The notes below the pieces were generated by a model. It worked only from the letters and a program-made list of their open reading frames with translations. It was not told where the DNA came from and did no database searches. Both the position numbers and the translations under genes were made by a program. This document shows, piece after piece, positions 1 to 10,943 of a stretch of 64,000 nt of DNA (positions within the stretch are counted from its first letter, which is position 1; each line of letters starts with the position of its first letter). This DNA is from Pyricularia pennisetigena (lineage: Eukaryota; Ascomycota; Sordariomycetes; Magnaporthales; Pyriculariaceae): positions 558,001-622,000 of the forward strand of contig NC_043742.1 of NCBI RefSeq assembly GCF_004337985.1, in the 5' to 3' direction.

Positions 1-138
1 AACCACAGCCATACTCGAGATTACATCATTCTCGTGCTGCTGCAACCCCAAACATAACCGAATCGTCCCAATTCTGTAATTTTTATCTTTACAGTAAGAA
101 ACCCACTCGCAAGCTCATCCAGGAAGAACAGATGAATA

Positions 139-1410
139 CTAGACATAATTGTTCTTGAATAGTGGTGAGTTCTTCGGGAAGGTCAGTGCCTCGGTCAGCG
201 ATGGCCCTTCATACTGGGGCTGCCCAACATGCCCACCCTTGGCGATGGCTGAGAAACCACTACCTCCAACACCCTCACCGAGAAGGTATTCAAAGGCCAG
301 GTTCTTATGCTCTATAAAGAATGTATAATGTCGCTTCTTGCTGGGAGAGACGAGTTCGACTTGGAAACCGGTCACTTTGTCTTTCAGGTCGCCCGTAACA
401 GCGCCGCCGTACGTCTTCTGGGCGAGTACGTAGTCTTCCGTGTCTGATTCAGCTCCCAAAGTCGAGCGGAATATTTGCACGCCGTCTTTAAAAAGGACTG
501 CGGATTGATGTACGTGGCCTTTGTCTATACCTGATTCAAAGCGGAAGTAGCTGAGCACGTAGGGCCCCGGCATAGCTCGCAAACCCTGGAGGTTTGTCAT
601 GCATGTAAACCAGCTGAAAGCGGTCCAGAACCTCTCGTGGCCTCCGATTCCTTTCCAAGCAACTTTTTTCCCCTTGATCTCGACGTCAAAATCCACTGTA
701 CCGGCAGGAATGGGTTCTGACCAGTGTAAGTATCGTATGGGTTCCGTTGTTGCGTTTCCGTTGGGCCAGACATGGCCGTCCGCAGCGATGGGGAGTGCTT
801 TGGACTTGTAGGTAATGGTTCCTTTCAGTGAATCGGAATTGAGGATAATGACGGCCTCGCTCATGTCCGCTTTAATGAGAAAGGAGTGGTGCCACCCTTC
901 GCTTTCACTGTACCACACACCCCTGACGCCTTGGGGGCATGTTTCAATGACGGTCCTTTCGGCATAGTATAGCTCTGCGACCCGTTCTCTGTTGGCAAAA
1001 CCGAACTCGAGCGACAGACGGAAATTGCCTGCCCCCAAAATGGAGTAGTTTGGGTCGCGGTAGAAACCAAACATGAAGGACTGCACTCCGTCTTCAGAGA
1101 CGCCGTCAAAGGCCCACTGCTCGCCGCCGGTTGAGTTAATCGGGTTCAACCTAGGGACCACAAAGCTTTCGATGGCGCCTTTGGTGAGTCCAACAATCTT
1201 TCTGCCTTTTTCCATCTCGTACGCTGTCATGTTGCTGATTTGGCAAGCTGAGGCATCGGTGGTGCCGGCAGCGAGTACTTGCTGCTCATCCTGGGCTAGC
1301 ATATCCAAGCTGGGGCTTTTCCAATGCAAAGGCCATGGTTCATGCCAAACTTTGCTTCCAAGGGCGGAGGATAAAGAGAGTGCAGTAAGTAGAATTTGGG
1401 AGACAATCAT
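139..1410 (-). CDS. CrtC/lipocalin-like Diels-Alderase of cytochalasan type
   Basis: An uninterrupted 423-residue frame opens at the ATG complement of 1408-1410 and ends in TAG at 139-141. It starts with a hydrophobic segment ([18 protein letters not shown]) that looks like a signal or ER-targeting sequence, and it has several N-glycosylation sequons. The body is beta-rich and contains GIGGHERFW near residue 255, followed by a second barrel ending in FEYLLGEG and [10 protein letters not shown]. This layout matches the fungal pericyclases related to hydroxyneurosporene synthase that close the isoindolone ring system in cytochalasan pathways (the CcsF/PyiF/ORF3 group). In those pathways the enzyme catalyses the intramolecular [4+2] step on the PKS-NRPS product. 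It is divergent from the enoyl reductase gene at 1847, with 436 bases between the two starts. The family call is from remembered motifs; the exact product cannot be read from sequence. Confidence 0.8.
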   Translation of the reverse strand: MIVSQILLTALSLSSALGSKVWHEPWPLHWKSPSLDMLAQDEQQVLAAGTTDASACQISNMTAYEMEKGRKIVGLTKGAIESFVVPRLNPINSTGGEQWAFDGVSEDGVQSFMFGFYRDPNYSILGAGNFRLSLEFGFANRERVAELYYAERTVIETCPQGVRGVWYSESEGWHHSFLIKADMSEAVIILNSDSLKGTITYKSKALPIAADGHVWPNGNATTEPIRYLHWSEPIPAGTVDFDVEIKGKKVAWKGIGGHERFWTAFSWFTCMTNLQGLRAMPGPYVLSYFRFESGIDKGHVHQSAVLFKDGVQIFRSTLGAESDTEDYVLAQKTYGGAVTGDLKDKVTGFQVELVSPSKKRHYTFFIEHKNLAFEYLLGEGVGGSGFSAIAKGGHVGQPQYEGPSLTEALTFPKNSPLFKNNYV

Positions 1411-1846
1411 TTTTGTTATCGAGAGGGAGATGTCAAGACACTAGTGAGATTTGATCAAGTAGCTCTGTCCGCGACAATGCCGATGACTACTTCCACCTGT
1501 GGGTAATAGGAACAAGATAGTGCTGGCGATAATGATATTCATAACGCTGCAGGGAAGGCTGGCAACTTTATCTTCAGTCTTTTGGTCCATGACTAGCATG
1601 ATGAGTTGAAAATAAGTTTGCTGAGTCCGAAAGCCAAAACTGGAATCGGAGCACGTTCGCCGAACACCGAATATTGTGGCTGACCTGGATAGAGAACTAA
1701 ACAAGTAGCATAACTATAACCATGCCGCGTGACTTGAGGTAAAGGAATCTTCCCATGGTGAGACAAACCCACGACCAAGCAACCGAATCAATTGCCAATT
1801 TTTTTTTTTTTTTTTTTCGCCGCTTCGTTACCACCGTTTTTCCACA
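1411..1846. promoter_or_regulatory. bidirectional promoter between Diels-Alderase and trans-ER genes
   Basis: These 436 bases separate two divergent starts. An 18-base T tract at 1800-1817 lies just upstream of the enoyl reductase ATG. Such poly-T runs are common in fungal promoters. Co-regulation of the two genes is inferred from the arrangement. Confidence 0.5.
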
Positions 1847-2992
1847 ATGTACATTCCTTCCGCGAGGATTGCCATCGTCCAAGACGACCAGGGAGGTCTC
1901 AAGATTGATCACAACGTGCCAATGCCACAGCTTAGACCAAATGAGTTGCTGGTCCAGGTGAAAGCCGTGGCCATCAACCCTTGCGACCACAAAATGTACG
2001 AACGCTTCCCAACACCCGGCGCAGTGGACGGATGCGATTTTGCTGGAATCGTCGTTCGACTCGGCTCCGACGTGAAAACATTCCAAATTGGCGACAGAGT
2101 GTGCGGAGCTGTCCACGGATCCAACCCCAGTCGGCCTGAGTCCGGGACGTTTGCCGAATATACCGTATCCGACGGGGAATTTACGCTCAAGCTGCCACCC
2201 ACCCTTTCATTTCGGGAGGCCATGGGTTTAGGTACGACGGGACTTAGCTCCATTGGAATGGCAATCTACAAGGGTTTGATGTTGCCAGGCTCCCCACTGG
2301 AGCCAGCCGAAAAGCCTCGCACGGTACTGGTTCATGGCGCCAGTTCGTCGGTGGGAACAATGGCCTTGCAGCTCATTCGTTTGTGAGTTATCCGTGGCTC
2401 GTTTGAGCGGTGCGGGCGATCAAAAATTGGTACAACGTTAACAACTCTTTATGTGCTATAAAACAGGATGGGCCACATTCCCATTGCCACGTGTTCGCCA
2501 AGGAATTTTGAGCTGGTTAAAAAATACGGGGCAGAGGAGGTTTTTGACTACAAAAACCCGGAATGCGGCCAGCAAATCAAAAAATACACTGGCAATACGC
2601 TCGCCTACATTATCGACCCCTTCGCTGACGTCAAAAGCGTTGGGCTGTGCTACGAAGCCATGGGCAGAGCCGGCGGCCGCTACGCCTGTCTCGAAATGTA
2701 TCCAGAATTTGCTCTCGAACGTCGATCCATCAAGTTGTTCTTCGCGCTGGGCATGGCGCTCCTGGGCCACAGTCTGGATTTGGCCTATGGATACGAGAGA
2801 GATGAAGATCCTGAGATGAGGGCATTCGGCATTGGCTGGTACAAAGTCCTGCAAAAGCTGCTGTATCAAGGAAAGTTGAGGCCTCATCCGCTTAGGGAAT
2901 TGGAGGGCGGATTTGAGGGGGTACTGAAAGGTGTCGAAATGGTCAAGAATAAGGAGGTTTCCGGGGAGAAGCTGGTTGTATCACTTGAATAG
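1847..2992 (+). CDS. trans-acting enoyl reductase (MDR family)
   Basis: The model is join(1847..2382, 2467..2992), 353 residues. The intron has donor GTGAGT and acceptor ACAG; joining gives ...LQLIRL-MGHIPIATCSPRNF... in frame. The N-terminal half is the GroES-like domain (NPCDHKMYERFP, GCDFAGIVVRLG, GDRVCGAVHG). The centre holds the Rossmann segment VLVHGASSSVGTMALQLIRL, and the C-terminal half ends in GVEMVKNKEVSGEKLVVSLE. The protein lacks the structural zinc loop of true alcohol dehydrogenases. Both length and motifs fit stand-alone enoyl reductases such as LovC, CcsC and RAP1, which reduce chosen enoyl intermediates on a PKS or PKS-NRPS whose own ER domain is inactive. Adjacency to the Diels-Alderase supports a cytochalasan-type pathway. 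The required synthase is not in the window. Confidence 0.85.
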
Positions 2993-3385
2993 TCCCAGCT
3001 GATATTAATCCATGGTTCGTATTCGGCTGTTCTTCGTTCGTGCCATATCATTACCAGACTGGATGCTTACGGTTCCTTGGCATGAGCTTCGCTGATCAAG
3101 ACAGTTTTTTGCCTCTACTTTTTGGTAGGTATTTTTTTTTGAGTTTGTTGACCAAGGTAAGTGCATTTTGCCTGTCAAAGGCCCAATCAACCGGTCGCTA
3201 ATAGAACTCGCCCAAGCGATCTTGAGCATCTGTAAGCAATACTTGACCGCAAATCTTGAGCTACCCAGCTTGGGTGGTAACAAAATGGGTCTAGTGTTTG
3301 TACGCTAGCAGTTATAGCGACATTGATTGACTCACGAGTCGGGTCCTTATTCTCCTCAACAATCTAACAACTCGTGATGCACAGA

Positions 3386-3617
3386 GTGCTGACTGGGAAT
3401 AGAAACAAAATGTTGGACCCGAATCGTGCCATTTCGGCAAGGTTACTCAGTCACAGGCACCTCCGAGCTGTCACCGATAGTATCGACCGTATTTTACCGA
3501 TCAATCAGTGCCTAGTTAACAAAAGTTGCTGATTGGGAATAGAAACAAACTGTTGGTACCGAATCGTGCCATGTCGACAAGCTCACTCAGCCACAGCACC
3601 TTCGAGCTGTCACCGAC
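3386..3617. repeat. tandem 140-bp direct repeat in a P450 promoter
   Basis: About 95 bases beginning at 3386 (core TGGGAATAGAAACAAA, later GAATCGTGCC, then GAGCTGTCACCGA) recur from 3526 at an offset of 140. The two copies differ at about a dozen positions plus a one-base gap. Both lie upstream of the P450 start at 3785. The differences are mixed transitions and transversions, so this is not simply RIP. Confidence 0.75.
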
Positions 3618-3784
3618 GGTACAGTCTGAGCGGGGAGGGATATGTATTTGCATGGAGCTAAATAAAACGACATTTATCCTGCGCCTATGCGCTTCTCACC
3701 CAGTGGAACTTGGACACATTTATCAACTTTACTTCCCCATTTTACCGAGCAAATCGCAAGCAAGTTAGTTCCAGGACTAGCATC

Positions 3785-5531
3785 ATGTTAGACATATCCC
3801 AACCCGGGTTGCTTACAACAAAAGCACTCTTCGTATTAGCTGCTGCTGGGATTACTTTGGCTGTCTGCCACCTTTTGCTTCATTTCAATCTTCTACCATT
3901 CGGTAACGATGTTCCACCTGCGACCGCGCATCAGCTGCGACACATTCCGCTGCTACAGTTTGACGGACCAAACGGTGTTGAACGATATGTAAGCGAGACC
4001 CGGAGCCTCCTCCGAAAAGGCTACGAGAAATACCTGCGCCAAGGTGTCCCTTTTCAGATGCGCAACCCGGTCGAGGAACTTGGTGCTCAGGTGGTTCTAC
4101 CGCCCAAGTATTTGGACGAAGTCAAAAGGGCGCCCAAGGATCTCTTTAGCTTCGAGGCCTACTCGGAAAAGGCGTTTTTGCTGAACTACAGCCGCGCGCC
4201 GAGGCAGACAGAGGCTGCAGCGCACATTGTCAGAGTAGATCTCACCAGAAACCTGGGTAAGCTTATTGCATTCTATGTCTATTCTGCCATCTTTGAGGTC
4301 TGTGTACGATAAGTGCTAACCGGGGACTCAGGGGCTCTTGTAACGGACCTCTGGAACGAGTCTGCGCTTTATCTAGACGAGACCTACACAGCCGAATGGC
4401 AGACAAAGCAGGCCTATGAAGTCGTATGCGGTTTTGTAGCACGGGTAACTTCTGTGGCCATGGTAGGAGCGCCGCTATGTCGTAACCCTGTCTGGAATCG
4501 AATCGTCGTCGAAACAACGATCGCGTCGGTCGGGGCGGCACAAGCCATCAAAGACAAGTACAGTGCACGCTGGAGATGGCTAGCTCCTTGGTCAGAATCG
4601 ATCCAAAAGGACCTGAGGCGAATACGAAAGGAGTCGGTTGAGCTTCTTAGACCATTATACGAAGACCGCAGAGCAGCAGTTTCACGCTCGGATGATGTTC
4701 AGGGTCCATCTGAAACGTTTAGGGACACTCTTTACTGGCTCATGACAAGCAATCAGAAGGATCGATCATTGTCCGGAATCACTGAATCGCAGCTGTTTCT
4801 GTCCTTGGCTGCCATACACACCACCTCGTCGACCCTGAACTCTTTTGTCTACGATTGGATCGCTCATCCCGAGTATCACGAAGAAATCTTGGCCGAGGTT
4901 AAGGACACATTGGCAAAGGTGCAGGCTAATGGCGGCAAATGGACCTTACAGGATGTGGCCATGCTGCGGAAGCTGGACAGCTTCATGAAAGAGAGTGCTC
5001 GAATAAACCCCATCGGATTTGGTGAGTATTTATCGTGCCATATGAAAAGCGTGGGGGGCGCCGAGCTGAGCAGATACTGACTGACCTGACGATTTCCTAG
5101 TCTCAATCCAGCGCTACACTTTGAAGCCCTATACATTCAAGGACGGCTTTCAACTTCCCGCTGGCGTGAGTTTCGTGTTCCATTCTGACGGTGTTCATCA
5201 CGATCGGGATAACTATCCCGACCCGGAGAAGTTCGATGCCTATAGACACCTTCACCTGCGCGAGACCGTCGACCCCAACCGTTTCCACTTCGCTTCGGTC
5301 TCTGACAGCGCCCTTAGCTTCGGAGCTGGGAATCACGCATGTCCTGGCCGGTTCCTCAGCGCCATCATTATGAAGTTCTTCCTTATACAGTTCATGACTG
5401 CATATGAGATGAAATACGAGCATGGCGGCATAGAGAGGCTACCGAATCACGACAATAGCAACACCACCGCCCCTAACCGTACTGTCAATCTTCTGGTGAG
5501 ACGTCGTGATGAAACCTCGAACAATGTTTAG
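3785..5531 (+). CDS. cytochrome P450 (first cluster P450)
   Basis: The model is join(3785..4256, 4332..5021, 5101..5531), 530 residues, with introns GTAAGC..CAG and GTGAGT..TAG that keep frame. A membrane anchor spans about residues 13-36. The I-helix region reads LSLAAIHTTSSTLNSF, the K-helix ExxR is in KLDSFMKESAR, and the haem loop is SFGAGNHACPGRFLS with the Cys ligand. It is a class II, ER-bound monooxygenase that would oxidise the cluster product at an unknown position. The upstream in-frame ATG at 3710 would add residues ahead of the anchor; 3785 gives a normal P450 N-terminus. Intron phases at NLG and at GF-V match those of the P450 at 47.7-49.6 kb, so the two are paralogues. The promoter carries a 140-bp tandem repeat. 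Confidence 0.85.
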
Positions 5532-6391
5532 GTTGTGGCTAGAGACGTGGCTCTGTACTTTATTTGGTATCAAGGTATAAGCTTGTGACGGTGGTAAGGA
5601 TTCAAGAATATGCAAAGGCTTTTGAACACAACTAGGTCCTGGTCCTGCTCTTGTTGAGTCAATGGTAAATTCATGATATATCTATTCTGTCCGCTTAGTA
5701 GATGAACGTTTCAACAACAAAGTGTGTACTTCCAAGTCGAAATGCAGAGAAATTGTTGTGATAGTTGTGTGCCTACAATCATTCACAGCTCATAAGTTGA
5801 TTTCGTACTCTGGCTCAAGGCATTCCAAATCCCCCCAAATCTCTAGTCTCAGTGCTCACACTAGACCCCTGCTGTCGCAGGGGTCCGAGCGCTCCATGTA
5901 GCTGAAAGGAATATGAAGCGTTCGGTCCTACGCCCCACCAATTTAGGCTGACATGGGCCCCCATGGGGGTTTTTGGAATGCCTTTGACTAGTGGTCACTG
6001 GTTCCCGGGCGGGGGGGGGCCTATCCCGTTGTAATGAGCTCCCAACCCGATTTGGCCTGAGAAACCTTTGTCGGCAGGCGAGCCCTCCGTCCTAAGAAAT
6101 GAGAAGGATGGAAATCCTTGAAATGAATGGTGCAAGAAGCTTCCGGAGGAGTATTGGAACATTAAAAATCTATGTAACTTTTGTATGGAAAGGCAACACA
6201 AGCAATATATTTATCTTATCGGAGGTCTTGCAATCGAATCTTAAGATAAAATCTCGACCTACTATTTCATTCCTCAAAGAAATTGTGCTGTCGATCTAGA
6301 CTAGTACACGAGAGCAACTGCACTGTTCAAAGATGTGTCGGTGGCAAGAGAGCTGTGTCGTTATTTTAAAATACCCAACCCAAGAAGAGCC
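5532..6391. other. intergenic region holding a decayed GC-rich MITE with nested repeat
   Basis: This is the shared 3' space of a convergent gene pair. A short inverted-repeat element runs from about 5819 to 5983: the left end is AAGGCATTCCAAATCCCCC and the right end is the reverse complement of AAGGCATTCCAAAAACCCCC. Inside it, 5846-5935 is a fragment of the TAGTCTCA-type element found throughout the right of the window. The remaining bases up to 6391 show no convincing gene. Confidence 0.55.
5819..5983. mobile_element. MITE of the AGGC.../GGGCCC family (copy 1)
   Basis: Terminal inverted repeats AAGGCATTCCAAA... frame a GC-rich core with GGGCCCCCATGGGGG. The same family occurs at about 13115, 32241 and 42251. 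A target duplication is not clear here. Confidence 0.5.
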
Positions 6392-7666
6392 CTAAAGCTG
6401 GGGCCTCTCAATTCCAAACTGTTCATCGAGAAATTTGAATGTTTTCTGGTTTGCCAGGCGCAAGGCCCCCATTTTGGCCTGCAGCGACCCCTGTCCCGGG
6501 GTTGCCGTCAACCACAATTGCTTGTCCCCTTTGGTGTGGTTTACCAGCTCGTTGTAGACGCGCATCGTGTGGTGATTCCCCTCCAGGTAGAGCGAGTGAG
6601 AGGCTCCCGACACCAATACGGGACACTGGACGCGCCTCAGGTAGCCGCCGGCCAGCGAGAACTTCTTCATCTCCTTCATGATACGTGCCGGTGACGTTTG
6701 ACCAAAAAAGGTGCCGGCTATGCTCAGCTCCCACCGCATCTGGAACGACACGGCCATCATGATGCGCACCACGGCGTCCACCGCGCCATCCTTGAGCCAG
6801 CCGGCCTCCCACGCGTTGATAAAAGTAGGGGATACGTGCTCCGTGGCGAAATCCCAAAAGGAGTACAATGGGTCCAACGATACGCAGGCCTTGACGCGTG
6901 GATCTGCCGCGGCGCGGAGGGAAAAGTAACCGCCCAGAGAACAGCCAGAGTAGGCGATGCGCGAGGTGTCGAGGTCCAAATCTGGCTGGGATCTGGCAAG
7001 CTCCTCGAGGAAGTCAATCACAGCACCTGCGACGACCTCCCAGTCGGGGCGCATCTTGGCGTCGTGTTTCCGGAGCATGACGCCCTGTCCGGGTCCCTCA
7101 AAGGTCAAAACGGCATACCCCAGATCGGGGCCGGCGGATGGATGCATGTAGTACAGTTCCTCCTGCAACGCGTCGGCGCCTCCGCCGCTGATCAGGATGG
7201 GGATCTTTCCCGGGAGGCGTCTGTCTGGAGGTGGCAGGTATAAAGTGCCCGGTAGCTTCAGGCCGCCCTCAAAGGGAATCTCGAGAAACTTGACAGGATG
7301 ATCGAACAGAGCGGCCGCCTTGCGGAAGATTGCCTGCACACGCTCGACAATCTCCCTCGATCTTGGATCGGGGCTGTTCGGGCCCTCCCCCGTGAGCATG
7401 TAGCCGCTAGCGCGGGTGTAATTGGAGCCGCGCAAGTATGCGTCGCGAGCCGCCGTGCGGTCGCCGCTCTTGCGCGCCTCCTCGGCGAGCACCAGGGCGC
7501 GCTCGGCTTGTATCGCCCACGCCTGGCCCCAGCTGGCCGCGTCGCCATCTCTGATCTGGCCGACGGCTTCTAGGACTTCGGCCACGTCAGCTCCGCCGTA
7601 GACTGCGGTGCCGAGAATTCGGCACACTTCAAAGTCGAAAAACTGGCCTTTGAAAAAGTGGTGCAT
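6392..7666 (-). CDS. alpha/beta hydrolase of the cytochalasan-cluster (ORFZ/CcsE-like) type
   Basis: The start is placed at the ATG complement of 7664-7666 (MHHFFKGQFFDFE), giving 424 residues. The open frame continues upstream to 7984, but that stretch is compositionally odd and the family normally begins with MHxFF. An N-terminal helical cap (about residues 1-120) precedes the alpha/beta hydrolase core. The core has an oxyanion-type ISGGGAD near residue 160, the turn FEGPGQG, and the nucleophile elbow SGCSLGG with Ser243. His candidates lie in EGNHHTMRVY near the C-terminus. Hydrolases of this kind accompany nearly all cytochalasan PKS-NRPS clusters and are thought to assist ring formation after reductive release. 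Related enzymes include Ayg1-like hydrolases, so the family alone does not prove the pathway; the neighbours do most of that work. It is divergent from the SDR at 8672. Confidence 0.8.
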   Translation of the reverse strand: MHHFFKGQFFDFEVCRILGTAVYGGADVAEVLEAVGQIRDGDAASWGQAWAIQAERALVLAEEARKSGDRTAARDAYLRGSNYTRASGYMLTGEGPNSPDPRSREIVERVQAIFRKAAALFDHPVKFLEIPFEGGLKLPGTLYLPPPDRRLPGKIPILISGGGADALQEELYYMHPSAGPDLGYAVLTFEGPGQGVMLRKHDAKMRPDWEVVAGAVIDFLEELARSQPDLDLDTSRIAYSGCSLGGYFSLRAAADPRVKACVSLDPLYSFWDFATEHVSPTFINAWEAGWLKDGAVDAVVRIMMAVSFQMRWELSIAGTFFGQTSPARIMKEMKKFSLAGGYLRRVQCPVLVSGASHSLYLEGNHHTMRVYNELVNHTKGDKQLWLTATPGQGSLQAKMGALRLANQKTFKFLDEQFGIERPQL

Positions 7667-8671
7667 GATGGAGATGGAGGCGGGCGGGAAAGGAGTTGGG
7701 CTAGAACTTCTATACGTGCAATCAAGGATGACGGGGATACAAAAATCGCCTAGATAGCTAGTGTGTAGTAGGTATGCAACAGCTGGGCAAACTATCAAAT
7801 TTTTACATCCAAGTACATAGGTTATATTGGAAACTTTGGCGTGCGGCTTTTGGCGCATTGCCGGCTGGAAGGGACTAAGATCTGGGCAAATGTTTTTACC
7901 CAAATTAAGTATAGCGCCTAGACGACACGGTTCAGGATACATCTCCGTGGGCTTGATGATTTTGGACTTGCATACTTGGTACAATGTTATAGAATATGAA
8001 TAATTAACGCCACCGGTCCTGGTCTACAGCATGCTGCATTGCAGCCCGTGCCGATACGACTCGGATCGCCGATACCACGAAACCTATCTCCGATCCTCAG
8101 GGCAACTAGGATCAACCTTCCTTCGTCAGTCCCACGTCAGCTTTTGGCTTAATCAAACTAACTCCCCTTCGACTGATGATAATTTTTTAGACTCAAACTT
8201 TTGAAGATTGAGAATACAGTTCGAATCCAAAAAGGAGACCCTGCATCCTTGTCTGCTCCCGGGTTGGTCTAGTTAGTTGGCTTGGCATTCTGCTAACCAA
8301 AGTTCCCAGGGAATGTGAGGGGAGCCATCAAGCTGTGTAGAAGTAGGTAAACTTGGTAGATGCCAACCACCGATGTTCTAAAGTACTTCCCCCCTGTCGC
8401 TTGTCCCCATTAATTGCATGGGTCCGAACTATATATTCGCTCAACAGATCCCAGTACGCCTCTAGGCCGAAATTCATCCAAATGCTGGCGTGTAAGAGTG
8501 CAGTTCGGATTTTGCCCACGCTGTTCCTGCGGGGTCCTCACTTCTGCTCAAGGTGTCGGGTTTCAATCCTCACCACTTCTAAATCTGTTTCTAGCACCAC
8601 AATCACTTTAGATTTGCATTGGTCGCAAAGGTAGCCGCTCTAACCTTGGTTTCGACGAACGTACGCGCACC
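7667..8671. promoter_or_regulatory. divergent intergenic region between hydrolase and SDR genes
   Basis: About 1.0 kb separates the two divergent starts. I see no credible coding sequence or RNA gene. A GGGTTTCAATCC stretch near 8560 recalls a tRNA B box but has no matching A box or cloverleaf. Confidence 0.4.
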
Positions 8672-9651
8672 ATGTCTGTGCCAAATTCTATCACCGCCAC
8701 TGAATTTCAAGGTGGACCTCCTCAAGGATTGAGCATCCCCTTCCGACTTCGATGGTCAAAAACACATCCTCCAAAGGACCCAATCGTGACCTTCAAGGGC
8801 AGAACGGTGCTTGTGACTGGCGCCAACACGGGATTAGGATTCGAAGCGGCAGTCAAGTACGCTGCATTTGGCGCGGCTAAGATCATCCTCGCCGTCCGTT
8901 CCATTGAAAAGGGCGAGGAGGCCAAGAGGCGCATCGTCGAGCGGACTGGTCGGGATGCCACTGACATCTCCGTTCTGAAGCTCGACCTGGGGGAATACTC
9001 ATCGGTCAAGGATTTCGTCAGCGCCTTGCACGAGGTCACGCCCAAGCTAGACGTCGCATTACTCAACGCCGGCCTCGGAAACCCAACATACGAAAAGTCG
9101 TCGGCGGGGTGGGAGATGGCCGTACAGGTCAACGTCCTTTCCACGGCCCTCTTGGCCATCCTGCTGCTGCCTCTACTTCGATCCTCTGCTGCAGCCTCAG
9201 GAGCAAAGTCGCACTTGACTTTTGTGAACAGCTTCGCGCACAGCTTGGTCCCCCGGGACTTTCCGTTTATCGAAGGGAGCATCCTCAAGACGGCCACCGA
9301 CGAGAGCAGCTGGAACGCCTCCAGCAGTTATAACCTTGTGAAGCTACTCGCAATGGCCGCCGTGCAAGGGGTTGCACGGATGGAGGCTGCCGAGGAACAA
9401 CAGCGAGTCATTGTGAATTCCGTCTGTCCCGACCTGTGCCAGACGGATCTAGGTCGCAAGTTCACCGGCTTCATCTCAAGCATCGGGAAAGCCATCTTCC
9501 ATTATCTCTTTGCCCTCACTGCCGAGGAGGGTGCACGATGCCTGGTCAGTGCAACGGCTTTGGGGATTGAGAGTCACGGCCGGTTTTGGCATCACGAATT
9601 CCTATATCCGTAAGGCAGCACCTTTTTACGAATCTTTTTACAGCTGATTCA

Positions 9652-9689
<38 letters not shown>

Positions 9690-9855
9690 AACGGTATTGA
9701 TACCTGGTTTCGGCAATCAGCTAACTTGTATTTCCTCAAATAGAGTCGGTGAGCTCGCCCAAGACCAGGCTCTCATGAAAAAGACGTGGAACGAGATTGT
9801 AGAGGCGGTTGGTCGAGACCAGCCTGAAACGTTACAGTTGTGTCCCACTAGTTGA
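8672..9855 (+). CDS. short-chain dehydrogenase/reductase
   Basis: The model is join(8672..9609, 9744..9855), 349 residues. Exon 1 carries the cofactor motif TGANTGLG (residues 49-56), NAG at 132-134, Ser187 in VNSFAH, and the catalytic Tyr220/Lys224 in SYNLVK. Exon 2 adds a C-terminal helix ([16 protein letters not shown]). The intron contains a 32-base A tract at 9653-9684. The protein resembles the extended WWOX/retinol-dehydrogenase-like SDRs often found in fungal clusters, and it would oxidise or reduce a hydroxyl/keto group with NAD(P)(H). Ending at 9613 without splicing would truncate the C-terminal helix; the spliced model fits SDR length better. An SDR is not universal in cytochalasan clusters, so it may mark a pathway-specific step. 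Confidence 0.8.
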
Positions 9856-9908
9856 CAGTCGGTGGCATGATCGAGTTATGGACAGACTTGAAGAAGAGAC
9901 TATTATGT

Positions 9909-10563
9909 CTATTCTGAAGAAGCTTTATAGTCGTACACTAGTCGTGCTTGGACCTTTTCTTCCCCTTTACCATTAGTGGTAGTACAGTATTTACAGAAGC
10001 GTCTTTCTCCGTCTATCTCCTGAAACGCCCACAGCGCTGTTGTCTTCCAACCCGTGTTGACACCCTCGGTCATTTCCTTGATTGCAACCCGCTTGTCTGT
10101 GGTGCTTGGCTCCTCAACAATGTTTCCCATAATATCCTCTTTGCTCACTTCGGACATTGGGACGTACACAGCTCTCATGGAGATGGCACCAAAAATCGGG
10201 ACCTTGGCTGTCCTTTCTTCGCCGTCAAGAATGTAGCTGTTTTCAGTGTCAAAACCACCAGGTCTGACTGTCTGTTTGACGTCAATCATGGTCGTAAGAC
10301 GCTCTGGTGGTTCTGGTTCTTTCTGGACCATTTTGAGTTCCAGAGACGCATATGAAATCACTTGTCGAATGATCCATGGGATGTTTTGCTGCGGAGAAGA
10401 ACAGGCTAGTCGTTAACCTGATTGCTTCAGCAAACAGAATCTGCCAAGTGAGCCAAGTACTGCTTACCGCCATGAATGTTGGACTTAGATCATCCGATAG
10501 TGAAGAGTTTAGGGACCAAGTGCCCGTCATATTCAAAATACTTGTGCCGTCGGGTGCAGCCAT
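9909..10563 (-). CDS. small beta-rich (calycin/lipocalin-like) protein of unknown function
   Basis: The model is complement(join(9909..10388, 10468..10563)), 191 residues. The intron GTAAGC..GCAG joins ...LSPTFMA to QNIPWIIRQVIS... in frame. There is no signal peptide or membrane segment. The pattern NMTGTWSLNSSLSDD, then a short helix (IPWIIRQVI), then alternating strands ending in QARLVYDY resembles the fungal family of small cytosolic lipid-binding-type barrels that begin with LTGxxxxNKxLSDD. Its N-terminal segment is divergent from the P450 starting at 10944, with a 380-base gap. A binding, isomerase or pericyclase role would be inference. The gene is intact, unlike many others in the window, which argues for use. 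Confidence 0.65.
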
Positions 10564-10943
10564 CTTTTTCTTTTCTCAGTGTTGAGTAATTTCTTGGGTT
10601 GGGTAGCGGTGGCTGGCGTTGTTGCACCGCTTTAGGAACTTGTCTTCTATTGCTCTTGCTGACCCAGCCTTTATTGTCGAAATTTCAAATTGAATTTTGG
10701 TTGGCTGACTCTTTCGGTTCAAGTCGGACTCGGCATACCGACCGCCTGAAACGACTGCAACTCGGCGCTGCCGAACCATGGCCGAAGGTATCGATTTTAT
10801 TATCAGTTGACCTGTAATCATCAGCCCAGCCCACAATTCAAAGGTGACCCCAGTTGCGCTTCTCGCAGTCATCAATTTGTTTTTTTTTTTTTTTTGTTTT
10901 TGGAGAATTGTCCATCCTACCTTCTGGCTGATATCACATCGTC
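10564..10943. promoter_or_regulatory. bidirectional promoter, small protein gene and second P450
   Basis: These 380 bases lie between divergent starts and include a T tract around 10879-10895. No gene is visible. Confidence 0.45.

Noticed and set aside
1755..1961. Plus-strand ORF over the promoter and start of the enoyl reductase
   Set aside because: Shadow frame; its poly-Phe stretch comes from the T tract.
7667..7984. Upstream extension of the hydrolase frame (106 extra residues)
   Set aside because: The extension has no family similarity and the internal Met at 7666 matches the usual MHxFF start.
8530..8585. Possible tRNA B box (GGGTTTCAATCC)
   Set aside because: No A box at proper distance and no cloverleaf pairing.
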